A stretch of 64,000 nt of DNA from Capra hircus (taxonomy: Eukaryota; Chordata; Mammalia; Artiodactyla; Bovidae): assembly GCF_001704415.2 (NCBI RefSeq), contig NC_030822.1, positions 51,019,345 through 51,083,344 on the forward strand, read 5' to 3'. Numbering within the stretch: the first letter of the stretch is position 1; each line of letters starts with the position of its first letter. The translations under genes were made by a program, and so were the position numbers. The notes under the pieces were generated by a model. The model did no database searches and was not told the DNA's origin. It was given only the letters and a program-made list of their open reading frames with translations. Positions 23,068 through 32,263 of the stretch are shown one piece after another.

Positions 23068-23307
23068 ATGAAAGACTTACGCAATGAGAACTACAAAACC
23101 TTGCTGGAAGAATTGAAAGAAGACATAATCAAGGAGAAAGACAGCCCAGGTTCATGGGTTGAAAGACTTAATATTGTTAAGAAGGCAATACTCTGCAGAG
23201 TTGTTGATAGGTTCAGTGCAATCCCTATCAAAATTCCAATGGTGTTTTTTACGGAAATGGAAAAGCTGATCCTCAAATTCATAGAGAACTGCAAGGGCTC
23301 TGAATAG
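23068..23307 (+). pseudogene. L1 ORF2 fragment (after the RT catalytic region)
   Basis: An open 79-codon piece in the inverted L1 segment. It contains VVDRFSAIPIKIPMVFF, which matches the L1 ORF2 stretch downstream of the reverse transcriptase active site. It is a relic with no intact ORF around it. Confidence 0.75.
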
Positions 23308-23751
23308 CCAAGATAATATTGAAATGGAAAAAGCTGGAAGACTCATACTTCCAGATTCCAAAGTTGCTGAATCAAAATGTTGGTGCTGGCATAAGTACAG
23401 ATATACAGACCAGTGGAATAGAATTGAGAGTTCAGAATAAACCCAAACATCTATGACTAGCTGACTTTAGACGAGGGTGCAAAGACTCTTCCATGAGGAA
23501 AGAATAGGGAAGAAACAGCGCTGAGACAGCTGGAAAACCACATGCTGCCGGCTTATGTAAATTAAATTTTATCAGAACACACCCTGCTCATTTGTCTGTG
23601 GCTGCTTTTGTGCAACCTGGCAAAGCTGAGCAATCACAACAGAGAGTATAGTCCCAAAGCCTGAAATATCTATAATTTGGTCCTTTACAAAAAAAAAAAG
23701 TGAAGACCCTTGGATAACAGAGTATTTCTCATGCGCACCTGTGGACATTGC

Positions 23752-23885
23752 TTCATTTAACAAACATTTTTTCAGCACCGACCACATACTAGGCATTGCT
23801 CTAGACAAAAGGTGAACAAAAAGACAAAAACATCTATCCTCCTGGAGCTTCCACTCTAGTAAGGGAACTACCCAGGACAGCTCTG
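23752..23885 (-). repeat. L2 LINE 3' end
   Basis: Reverse complement of the L2 terminus: TTTAACAAACATTTTTTCAG, CATACTAGGCATTGCTCTAG, GGTGAACAAAAAGACAAAAA, CTGGAGCTTCCACTCTAGT. Confidence 0.75.
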
Positions 23886-24215
23886 CAATTTAAAGAAATC
23901 CACTGACCCCTTGGGGAGGGGAAGCAGTGGCTAAAAGTTACAAGCAGACAAGCTGAGACAGAGGCCATGAACCCTCTAGGCCCCGACCCATCCACAAGCT
24001 CTCTGTTGGTCCCGGTCATATCTCATTCAGCTGTATCTTCTGAGCTGGGGCCAGAACTACCCAGCAAGCAATAAATCCTATGGCTCTTCCAGAGGATCTA
24101 ATAAGTTTAGAGGATTGTGCAGAGGACGCTGGTCCCTACATTTCAGAAGACCACAGTCTAGTGAAGAATAAACTAAAGACACAGCATCATAAGAAAAATC
24201 AAGAAATGTTATTAC
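23886..24215. other. Unique noncoding DNA
   Basis: Nothing recognised. It could be the diverged continuation of the L2. Confidence 0.4.
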
Positions 24216-24690
24216 ATAAGGGGGAAGGATAAATGAGGATTATGAGATTAATAGATGGATACCACTATACATAAAACAGATAAATAATAAGGATTTACTG
24301 TATAGCATAGAGAATTATAGAGGGCTTCCCAAGTATCGCAGTTAAAGAATCTACCTGCCAGTGGAAGAGACTCAAGAGACGTGGGTTCAATTCCTGTGTC
24401 AAGAAGATACCCTGGAGTAGGAAATGGCAACCTACCCCAGTATTTTTTGCCTGGGAAATCCTATGGACACAGGAGCCTGGCAGACTACACCCCACGGGGT
24501 CACAGAGAGTTAGACATGACTGAACATGCACACAGGTCACAGAGAATTATTTTCAATATCTTGTAATAACTTCAAATGGAAGAGTCTGAAAAAGGATATA
24601 TACACACATATAAAACACTGAATCATTTTGCTGTACACCTGAAAACTAACACATTGTAAATCAACTATAGTTCAATAAAAAGAAACACTG
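24216..24690 (+). mobile_element. L1 3' end, split by Bov-tA
   Basis: 24216-24318 and 24541-24690 are collinear L1 3' UTR: AAACAGATAAATAATAAGGA, TACTGTATAGCATAGAGAA, then AATATCTTGTAATAACTTC, TTTTGCTGTACACCTGAAA and AACTATAGTTCAATAAAAA. Confidence 0.85.
24319..24540 (+). repeat. Bov-tA SINE
   Basis: Full Bov-tA body. The perfect 10-bp repeats AGAGAATTAT at 24309-24318 and 24541-24550 flank it, and the duplicated word belongs to the host L1. Confidence 0.93.
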
Positions 24691-24699
24691 TCACTCAGA

Positions 24700-24885
24700 A
24701 GCACTGTGCAAAAACTTCTATAGTTTGCATCTCATTTGATGTTCAAGAGAACACAAAAGAGTTGTATCACACTTGAAAGATGAATAAACTGAATTTCAAA
24801 GAGCTCAGTATTTTGCCTTTGACCACAAAAATAGTGGGTGGACACCTAGGAATCTGAACCAGGACTATAATGAATCTAAGTTTTG
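24700..24885 (-). repeat. MIR SINE fragment
   Basis: Inverted MIR order: AAGATGAATAAACTGAATTT, then GTATTTTGCCTTTGACCACA and TAGTGGGTGGACACCTAGGA, ending in AATCTGAACC. Confidence 0.6.
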
Positions 24886-24889
24886 CCAT

Positions 24890-25235
24890 TAAATTATGAA
24901 ATAGACATTTATGGAACTCCCACTATTTTCTAAGCATGATTCCAGGTTCTACTGATACAAAGATGATCAGACTTAGTGTTCTCTACACTCTGTACCCACT
25001 GTGAACAGGAGACGGGACATGGATAATTCACTTGCATGTGGTGGTTTATAGATAATTCAGAAGGCAGGACACAAACATTAGTGAGATAGTGACAATAATA
25101 GCAGGCACATTCTAAGGGTCCACAAAGAGGTTTAAACATTAATATTTCAAAGCAATTCTTGGATGGGACGGATAGGGAAAACTTCACAGAGGAGAGGGAA
25201 TACACAGATGGTAAGATTTTAAAATGGGCATGTAC
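24890..25235 (-). repeat. L2 LINE 3' region
   Basis: Reverse-complement L2: ATTTATGGAACTCCCACTAT, CTAAGCATGATTCCAGG, then GATACAAAGATGATCAGACT and later AACTTCACAGAGGAGAGGGA. Confidence 0.6.
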
Positions 25236-25422
25236 TAGATACGCTTCCCTGGTGGCTCAGTGGTAAAGAATCCACCTACATTGCAGGAGAGGCAAGAGAC
25301 TCCGGTTAAACCCCTGGGTCAGGAAGATCCCCTGGAGAAGGAAATGGCAACCCACTCCAGTATTCTTGTCTGACAATCCTATGGACAGAGGAGCCTGGTG
25401 GGTTACAGTCCATGGGGTCTTT

Positions 25423-26068
25423 TTTAAATATTTATTTATTTTTTATGGGGCTTTCCCTGGTGGTCCAGTGGTTAAAACTCTGTGCTCCTACTGTAGAGGG
25501 CACAGGTTCAATCCCTGGTGGGGGAACGAAGATCCCACATGCCCCGTGGTATGGCCAAAAAATAAATAAATTAATTAATTTTTTAAAATATTTATTTTTT
25601 AATTGAAGAATAATTGCTTTACAGAATTTTGTTGTTTTCTGTCAAACATCAACATGAATCAGCCATAGGGTTACATAGGTCTCCTCGCTCTTTAGCCTCC
25701 CTCCCGTCTCCCTCCCCATCCCACCCTTCTGGATTGTCACAGAGCCCCTGTTTGAGTTCCCTGAGTCATACAGCAAATTTGCATTGGCTGTCTATTTTAC
25801 ATATGGTGTTGTAAGTTTCCATGTTACTCTCTCCATGCATCTCACCCTCTCCTTCTCCCCACCCTCCATGTCCATAAGTCTGTTCTCTATGTCTGTTTCT
25901 CCACTGCTGCCCTGCAAATAAATTCACCAGCACCATCTTTCCAGATTCCATAAAAATGCATCAGTATATGATATTTATATTTCTCTTTCTGACATACTTC
26001 ACTCTGTGCAATAGGCTCCAGGTTCGTCCACCTCACTAGAACTGACTCAAATGCGTTCTTTTTTAGAT
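25423..26068 (-). mobile_element. Ruminant L1 3' UTR inserted in a Bov-tA
   Basis: Minus-strand L1: AATTGCTTTACAGAATTTTG, CATGAATCAGCCATAGGG, TGTCTGTTTCTCCACTGCTG, GACTCAAATGCGTTC. T-rich left edge. Because it sits in a Bov-tA it is younger than that SINE. It contains a short CHR SINE. Confidence 0.85.
25438..25585 (+). repeat. CHR-type SINE, short form, inside L1
   Basis: Head GGCTTTCCCTGGTGGTCCAG, body ending in ATGGCCAAAAAATAAATAAA. The 12-bp repeats AAATATTTATTT at 25426-25437 and 25586-25597 flank it within the T-rich tail of the L1. Confidence 0.85.
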
Positions 26069-26289
26069 TCCATGGAGTCTTTAAAGTGTCAGACGCAACT
26101 TAGCGACTAAACCACAACCACTAGGTACACTCTGCCCTGAGGTGCACCCAGCCCACAGAGCCCAGGCTGGGCTGAGCAGCAGAAGATAATGACTACAGGA
26201 TACCTTGGAGAACCTGTCAACTGGCTGATAAACCTGAGAACTTTGGAGGAGCCCCTAGGTCATATGCATTATCTCCTTCTCCAACTCTG

Positions 26290-26561
26290 CTGCTGCTGCT
26301 AAGTCGTGTCAGTCGTGTCCAACTCTGTGTGACCCCATAGATGGCAGCCCACCAGGCTCCGCCGTCCCTGGGATTCTCCAGGCAAGAACACTGGAGTGGG
26401 TTGCCATTTCCTTCTCCAATGCATGAAAGTGAAAAGTGAAAGTGAAGTCACTCAGTCGTGTCTGACTCTTCGCAACCCCATGGACTGCAGCCCACCAGGC
26501 TCCTCCGTCCACGGGATTTTCCAGGCAAGCCTACTGGAGCGGGGTGCCATTGCCTTCTCTG
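26290..26561 (-). repeat. BOV-A2 SINE, complete
   Basis: Inverted BOV-A2 with CTG tail at left, two BovA monomers and the GAAAGTGAAAAGTGAAAGTG linker. The perfect 16-bp repeats TCCTTCTCCAACTCTG at 26274-26289 and 26562-26577 are the longest target-site duplication in the window. Confidence 0.96.
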
Positions 26562-26689
26562 TCCTTCTCCAACTCTGCGCTCCCCCAAATACACCAGCTC
26601 AGGCCAGCCTATTCTTCTTTGGAGCATTCTACCACCTTCTTGAGGAACAGAGGATAGTTTGGAAATATTCAAGGCTTTGGGTCAGAAGA

Positions 26690-26906
26690 AAAATTGAAAG
26701 TTGCTCAGTCATGTCCAACTCTGTGACCCTACGGACTGTATGTAGCCTGCCAGACTGCTCTGCCCATGGAATTCTCCAGGCAAGAATACTGGAGTGGGCT
26801 GCCATTTCCTTCTCCAGGGGATCTTCCCAGCTCAGAGATTGAACCCAGGTCTCTCACATCACAGGCGGATTCTTTACTGTCTGAGCCACCATGGAAGTCC
26901 TTTTGA
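26690..26906 (-). repeat. Bov-tA SINE
   Basis: Minus-strand Bov-tA from GTTGCTCAGTCATGTCC to the head CTGAGCCACCATGGAAGTCC. The 9-bp repeats GTCAGAAGA at 26681-26689 and 26907-26915 flank it. Confidence 0.92.
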
Positions 26907-26939
26907 GTCAGAAGACTAGGGTTTAAATCCAGGTTCATT

Positions 26940-27115
26940 CACTAAGAACTGTACTGTCCATGAATGTAACCACTAGCCACTGGTGGATCTTTAAATATAA
27001 ATTAATTTATGTAAAATACAATTAAAAAGTCAGCTCAGTTGTACTAGCCACATTTCCAGTGCTCAGCAGCCAGATGTAGCTCAAAGAGCCAATACAGCAA
27101 GTCTGCCTCATACAA
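26940..27115 (+). repeat. MER3/MER5-like hAT DNA element remnant
   Basis: GTAACCACTAGCCACTGGTG, AT-rich middle, then GTACTAGCCACATTTCCAGT and GCTCAGCAGCCAGATGTAGC. This pattern belongs to non-autonomous hAT-Charlie relics. The exact family is not fixed. Confidence 0.6.
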
Positions 27116-27174
27116 GCCGAGTTTTAAGCTTTCAAAGATGCAAACATGTGTTCCCAGGTCACATACGTTAGTTC

Positions 27175-27830
27175 ACATGTCTGGCATACATTGTCACGTG
27201 TGTCCATCCTTTGCAAATGGCAAGGGGACTTTCTTTATTTGAGGGGGCACTGTTACTTTTTGAGGCCAGGACCCAAACACAGAATAGTACATGAAGGTTG
27301 CAGCAGCCGTTCAGAATGCAAATCAGTGCTACCATATCACCCATGATGAGAAAAAAAGTCACTACCCAGATACCACCGGATCGTTTTTTCAAGAAGGTAG
27401 ATAGAATTGAATCCAGCCAGGAATCAGAACCTGTGCCATGGATGTCAGGTGTGAATGAAATTGAAGCTTGTCCTCCATCTCCTATTGCTGACAAAGGTTC
27501 GGCTCCACCATCTCCCACCTCCTGTCCCTCCTGCAGTCGGTAACCCTTCTTGCCTGTTCACTCGATGCCAGCCCCTGTATGCCAGCTGTTATACAGTGCT
27601 ACTGAACTTTTCAAGGTTCTGTACTGTAAATTAAAAATGCTTCATTTTTTGTGTTCATTTGTTCTCATGCATTATTTGTATGAAAAGTATTATAAACATT
27701 ACGGTACAGTACTATATAGCTGACTGTGTTAGTTGGGTACCTAGGCTAACTTTGTAGGACTTACAAACAAATTGGACTTATAAACACACACTCTTGGAAT
27801 GGAGCTCCTTCATATGTAGGGGATTTCCTG
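27175..27830 (+). mobile_element. Tigger-type (pogo) DNA transposon, 3' part
   Basis: The right end reads CTTCATATGTAGGGGATTTCCTG and is followed by TA at 27831-27832, as expected for a Tigger terminal repeat at a TA target. Internal text (GGTACCTAGGCTAACTTTGT, CAGCCCCTGTATGCCAGCTG) matches a Tigger 3' region. The left terminal repeat is missing. Confidence 0.75.
27298..27543 (+). pseudogene. Tigger transposase C-terminal remnant
   Basis: The 81-codon open frame has RFFKKVDRIESSQESEPVP and a P/S-rich end (PPSPIADKGSAPPSPTS). This matches the disordered C-terminal tail of Tigger transposases. The catalytic part is gone, so it is not functional. The strand agrees with the element's orientation. 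Confidence 0.7.
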
Positions 27831-27894
27831 TACCGGGCAAAGTAGATAGAGAATATTTCCATCATTGCAGAAGGTTCTCTTGGCCAACACTGAT

Positions 27895-28210
27895 TTCAAA
27901 GCTCTGGTGGTCCAGTGGCTAAGGATTTGCCTACCAATGCAGGGCCCACAGGTTCAATCCCTGGTCTGGGAAGATTCCATATTCCATGAACAACTAAGCC
28001 CATGCACCACCACTACTGAGCCCACGCTATAGGGCCCTCACACCGCAGCTGCTGAAGCCCATGCACCCCTGAGCCTGTGCTCATCAACAAGAGAAGCCAC
28101 TGCAAGGGAAGGCTGCACACCGCAACTAAAGAGTAGCCCCCACCCGCTGCCACTAGAGAAAGCCCGAGCACAGCAAGAAGACTCAGCGCAGCCAAGGAAA
28201 TAAATTAACT
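27895..28210 (+). repeat. CHR-type SINE, long form
   Basis: GCTCTGGTGGTCCAGTGGCT, GGTTCAATCCCTGGTCTGG, CACCACCACTACTGAGCCCA, CATCAACAAGAGAAGCCACT, CACTAGAGAAAGCCCGAGC, CAGCGCAGCC and an A/T-rich tail. Confidence 0.9.
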
Positions 28211-28535
28211 TAATTTCATTAAGAAAGTTTTTTAAAAGCCCATGACCTAAAGTTAGCTGTTTTTTCTTTGCACCTCATTTTCTTTATCTAAAAGTAACCC
28301 TACAAATCTTCCAATACCAGGACCTGTGGGTAAAAGGAGATAAACTTGAAAGTGTCCTGGTATCTTCCACTTTTCTTTTCAATACAATAAATCTTCCCTC
28401 CAGCTTCCTGTAAGGCTGGGGCCCCCAGCTTCACTCAGACAGAAATGCCCCCACCATTGGCACAGTCACCCTTCCCCAGACAATGACCCATGGAAGAAGA
28501 AAAAATGTAGAGCATTAAAAAGCAAAGTGAAACAG
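28211..28535. other. Unique noncoding DNA
   Basis: Nothing firm. The first 150 bases have weak MIR-like words. Confidence 0.4.
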
Positions 28536-28789
28536 AAGTCCTTCAGGAGTGGGCCCACCTCTTGGTCCTCATGTTCCTGGATCTCTCAGGAGCGCCTGTT
28601 AAAGCTCATCACTCTTTCCTCGACTTCCAGAAGACCCTGCTCACCTGGCTTTCCTCCAAAGACTGGTGGCTTCTTCTCATCAATTCAATCTCCTAATTTG
28701 GAAGTGACCCAGAGCTTTGTCCTTGGACCTCTTCAATATCTCCACAAATCCAGTCTCAGAACTTTAAGTATCTATATGCTGATGGGGGG

Positions 28790-29135
28790 CCTTCCCTGGT
28801 AGCTCAGCTGGTAAAGAATCTGTCTGCAATGCAGGAGACCCTGATTCAAATCCTGGAAGATCCCCTGGAGAAGGAATAGGCTACCCACTCCAGTATTCCT
28901 GGGCTTCCCTAGTGGCTCAGACAGTAAAGAATCTGCCTGCAATGCAAGAGACCTGGATTCAATCCCTGGGTAGGAAAGATCCCCTGGGGGAGGGCATGGC
29001 AACCCTCTCCAGTATTCTTGCCTGGAGAATCCCATGGATTCTCAGAGGAGAATGGACAGAGGAACCTGGTGGGCTACAGTACATGAGGTCGCAGAGAGTC
29101 AGATAGGACTGAAGCGACTTAGCACTCATGCATGC
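28790..29135 (+). repeat. Dimeric Bov-tA SINE (Bov-tA1-like)
   Basis: A first tRNA head and short BovA piece (CTTCCCTGGTAGCTCAGCTG to CCACTCCAGTATTCCTGGG) is followed directly by a second complete Bov-tA (GGCTTCCCTAGTGGCTCAGA to GACTGAAGCGACTTAGCA). It splits the L2 within its YADD-type region. Confidence 0.88.
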
Positions 29136-29562
29136 CTACACTGATGACTTTCAAGTCTGTATTTCTAGCAGAAGCCAGTCGCTTGAACTCCAGGCTCACA
29201 TTCCTAAATGTCACCAGATAGTCATCACAGGTGTCTCAGAATTATTAGCCCAAGACTGGACTCAGAGAGCTTCTATTCCCAAGTCAGTCCAGTCTCCCTT
29301 CTATTGCAACAAATGCCAATCCCATTCTTCTAAAGCTAAAACAAAAACTTTGGAGTCACTCTTGATGCCTCTCTTGCTCTCATATCTCATATCTAAACCA
29401 TCAGGAAATTCTGTTGGCTTTATCTTCAAAATCTATCCAGATTCCACCATTTCTTACTACTGGGCTGCTGTACCTGGTGTGAGTCAACATCACCTTTCCC
29501 CTGGATTCCTACAAGAGTCTCCTAATTTGGTCTCCCTGCATTTTCCCTTGCAATCAGAGTGA
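29128..29562 (+). pseudogene. L2 reverse transcriptase remnant
   Basis: The 144-codon open frame begins with YTDDFQVCIS, a form of the RT FADD/YADD catalytic box with the first D pair kept, and later has TLESLLMPLL (the L2 'LGVILDSSL' position). The upstream RT fold is cut off by the Bov-tA dimer. Non-functional. Confidence 0.65.
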
Positions 29563-29879
29563 TCCCTTCAAAACTGAAGTCAGCTCATGACCTTGTTTTA
29601 TGCAAAACCTTCTGCTTCCTACAGTTCAATACAAAACAAAACAACTCATGGGCTGAAGATCTAAGTAGACATTTCTCCAGAGAAGATATCCAGATGGCCG
29701 GGAGGCACGTGAAAAGATGCTCAACACTGTTCGTTATTAGAGAAATGCAAATCAAAACCATAATGAGGTATCACCTCTCACACCAGTCAGAATGGCTGGT
29801 CTCACACCAGATCACAATGCCATATGATCCTACAATTCCATCATCAAAAAGTGTACAAAAAATAAATGCTTGAGAGGGT

Positions 29880-30185
29880 GTGGAGAAAAGGGAACCCCCC
29901 TACACTGTTGAGAAGAATGTAAGTTGGAGCATCCAGTACAGGAAAACAGCATGGAGTTTCCTTAAAAAACTAAAATTTGAGCTGCCATATGGTCCTACAA
30001 TTCCACTCCTGGGCATATATGAAAACTCTAAATCAAAAATATATATGCATCCCAGTGTTCACAGCAGAACTATTCCCATAGCCAAGACATGGAAGCAACA
30101 CAAGTGTCCATCAACAGATGAATGGACAATGAGGACGTGGTACATACATACAATGGAATCTTACTCAGCTATAAAAAGAGAATGA
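29880..30185 (+). pseudogene. L1 ORF2 C-terminal fragment
   Basis: Frame with FLKKLKFELPYGPTIPLLGI and MESYSAIKRE, the conserved end of L1 ORF2 (PSTDEWTMRTWYIHTMES). Frameshifts separate it from the preceding fragment at 29559-29873. No upstream RT domain. Confidence 0.8.
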
Positions 30186-30221
30186 AATAGTGCCATTTGC
30201 AGCAACATGGATGGGCCTAGA

Positions 30222-30945
30222 GACTCTTGATGAAAGTGAAAGAATGTGAAAAAAGCTGGCTTAAAGTTCAACATTCAGAAAACTAAGATCATGGCATCCG
30301 GTTCCATCACTTCATGGCTAATAGATGGGGAAACAGTGGAAACAGTGGCTGACTTTATTTTTCTGGGCTCCAAAAGCACTGTGGATGGTGACTGCAGCCA
30401 TAAAATTAAAAGACGCTTGCTCCTTGGAAGGAAAGTTGTGACCAACCTAGACAGCATATTAAAAAGCAGAGACAGTACTTTGCCAACAAAGGTCCATCTA
30501 GTCAAGGCTATGGTTTTTCCAGTCGTCATGTATGGATGTGAGAGTTGGACTATAAAGAAAGCTGAGTGCCGAAGAATTGATGCTTTTGAACTGTGGTGTT
30601 GGAGAAGACTCTTGAGAGGCCCTTGGACTGCAAGGAGATTCAACCAGTCCATCCTAAAGGAGATCAGTCCTGGGTGTTCATCGGAGGGACTGATGCTGAA
30701 ACTCCAATACTTTGGCCACCTGATGGGGAGAGCTGACTCATTTGAAAAGACCCTGATGCTGGGAAAGATTGAGGGCAGGAGAAGAAGGGGACGACAGAGG
30801 ATGAGATGGTTGGATGGCAGCACCAACACAATGGACATGGGTTTGGGTGGACTCCAGGAGCTGGTGATGGACAGGGAGACCTGGGGTGCTGCGGTTCATG
30901 GGGTCGCAAAGAGTTGGACACGACTGAGTGACTGAACTGAACTGA
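30222..30945 (+). mobile_element. BovB LINE 3' part inserted in L1
   Basis: 5'-truncated BovB of about 724 bp from CTCTTGATGAAAGTGAAAG to the ACTGAACTGAACTGAA terminus. The host L1 reads GGGCCTAGAGA before it and TGATCACAACAAGTGAAG after it, so the junction is clean, with only a 3-bp AGA overlap as possible duplication. Confidence 0.95.
30246..30935 (+). pseudogene. BovB ORF C-terminal part, open for 229 codons
   Basis: The frame covers the region after the RT catalytic box: VADFIFLGSKSTVDGDC, VVMYGCESWTIKKAE, FELWCWRRLLRGPWTARR, GRRRRGRQRMRWLDG and the closing VAKSWTRLSD. BovB encodes an endonuclease-RT polyprotein of roughly 1000 residues; both catalytic domains are absent here, so the product could not mobilise anything. 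The lack of stops or shifts across the whole frame points to a comparatively recent insertion. Its opening ATG is an internal methionine codon. Confidence 0.85.
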
Positions 30946-31815
30946 AAGATGATCACAACAAGTGAAGTAAATCAGACAGAAACAAATGTCACAATTACCC
31001 CTTACACGTGGAATCTAAAAAATGATGCAAATGAATTTATTTACAAAGCAGACTCACAAAGAAAACAAACTTCTAGTTACCAAAGGAGAGGAATAAACTA
31101 GGATCTTGGGATTAACAGATACATACTACTCTATATAAAACAGATAAACAACAAGGACCTACTGTATAGCACAGGAGATCATATTCAACATTTCATAAAA
31201 CCTATACTAGATAAGAGTCTGAAAAAGAGCATATATATATGTACAACTGAATCACTTTACCATACACCTGAATCTAACATAACATTGTAAATATGCTTCA
31301 ATAATAAAAAAAACAACTCCTTCTGTTTCACATTTTACTCTAAAGAACCACATGGTCTGACCCTCCTAGCCGCAGCTTTGACCTTGTCTCCTGTTGTTCT
31401 GCCAGCTCAGCCCCCTGGTTGTGTCTCGGACATGTCAGGGCCCCTCCTGCCTCTGGTCTCTGCATGTCTGCATGGGCTGTTCCCTCTCTGACATGCTCTT
31501 CTCCTGGTATCTGCCTGGCTCCTCTCTCACTTCCTTTAAGTCTTTACTCAAACATTACTTTCTCAGTGGGGCTTTCCCCAGCCACCCCATCTAACATTTT
31601 GACACCCTTTCTCTTGGATCTTTCCTGTCCTTTCCTTGTTTCATTTTTCTCCTTAATACCTATCCTTGACAGACCACACACACAATTTATGTTTATATTC
31701 TTCATGAGTCAGGCTTCTTGCTTGTTTTAATTCACCGCTTTATGCTCAGTGCCTGGAACAGTGCCTGATCCCTAGCAGGCACTAAATAAATATTTGCTCA
31801 GTGAATGAATGAACC

Positions 31816-32263
31816 AAGAGCTGGAGGCTGCATGGAGACCAGTGGCCACCAGCTCCCAACATCCCTGGGCAGGACACCTAGAGGAGCCAGCCTGATCTCC
31901 CCTCCAAGCACCTTGACTCAGGCTTTGGAGGAATGACCAGGGAGTGTGGGCCACTGAGATAAGGTCAGTGCAGTAGGGCAGTGCCTTGCCGCTGGGCTTC
32001 AAGGCTCACAGGCAGCTGTGTGGATGGAAGCAGTGGGTTCCAGTGTCAACAGGAACTATGAAGTGTAAGAGCCAGTACGTGCTCAGGGCTGACAATGAAA
32101 CAAACAGATGCGGGCAGGAAATCTTCCCAGAGCTAGGTAGAATTTCTTCCTATCGTGTATGGCAGGGAGGGTCATAAAGCATTTATTAAGGGCTAGTACC
32201 TGGAGGGAGGCCTTGCTGAGACAGGTGAAACCAACAACCCATGTCTCGTGATGATCATCTTCA
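31816..32263. other. Unique noncoding DNA
   Basis: Nothing recognised. Confidence 0.5.

Larger units (their letters stand above)
21471..23545 (-). mobile_element. L1M copy with 5' inversion
   Basis: 21471-22830 is L1 ORF2 end and 3' UTR on the minus strand (ACTGCCAAACTGTTTTCCAC, TTTTAAATTGGGTTGTTTGT). 22829-23545 is the immediately upstream ORF2 segment on the plus strand (ATTCCAATGGTGTTTTT, GGAATAGAATTGAGAGTTCA). The plus part ends CCACATGC, and the minus part, read in L1 sense, starts GCAAGGAATG, so the two abut in L1 order. A Bov-tA lies at 22531-22736. Confidence 0.85.
21421..23712 (+). repeat. Ancient DNA element split by an L1
   Basis: The left half, 21421-21470 (TTGGCAAACTATGGCCCACA), and the right half, 23546-23712 (TGTCTGTGGCTGCTTTTGTG, AATTTGGTCCTTTACAAAAA), are two parts of one well-known old mammalian repeat in correct order. 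A 2.1-kb L1 fills the gap. Confidence 0.7.
25240..26122 (+). repeat. Bov-tA SINE split by L1
   Basis: The body lies at 25240-25422 (CTTCCCTGGTGGCTCAGTGG to CCATGGGGTC). The 3' end resumes at 26069-26122 (CCATGGAGTCTTTAAAGTGT, CAGACGCAACTTAGCGAC). The break point is duplicated as TCCATGGGGTCTTT (25409-25422) and TCCATGGAGTCTTT (26069-26082). Confidence 0.88.
29638..31309 (+). mobile_element. L1 3' part (ORF2 end and 3' UTR) inside L2, holding a BovB
   Basis: 29638-30221 is L1 ORF2 end (GACATTTCTCCAGAGAAGAT, AGAGAAATGCAAATCAAAAC, GGGTGTGGAGAAAAGGGAAC). 30946-31309 is the 3' UTR (GTGAAGTAAATCAGACAGA, CAACAAGGACCTACTGTATA). The 10-bp repeats AAAACAACTC at 29638-29647 and 31310-31319 mark its insertion into L2. 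Confidence 0.88.
28540..31815 (+). mobile_element. Long L2 LINE copy interrupted by SINEs and L1
   Basis: Collinear L2 in three parts. 28540-28789 leads into TATCTATATGCTGATG, the reverse transcriptase active-site region. 29140-29637 covers the downstream RT segment (TTGGAGTCACTCTTGATGCC). 31310-31815 is the 3' end (GGGCTGTTCCCTCTCTGACA, CAGTGCCTGGAACAGTGCCT, AAATAAATATTTGCTCAGTG). Two insertions split it. Confidence 0.82.

Noticed and set aside
26396..26842. 148-codon open frame over SINEs
   Set aside because: It is a translation of BOV-A2 and Bov-tA bodies, which are often open in several frames. Not a gene.
30275..30838. 187-codon open frame opposite the BovB frame
   Set aside because: A shadow of the BovB coding frame on the other strand.
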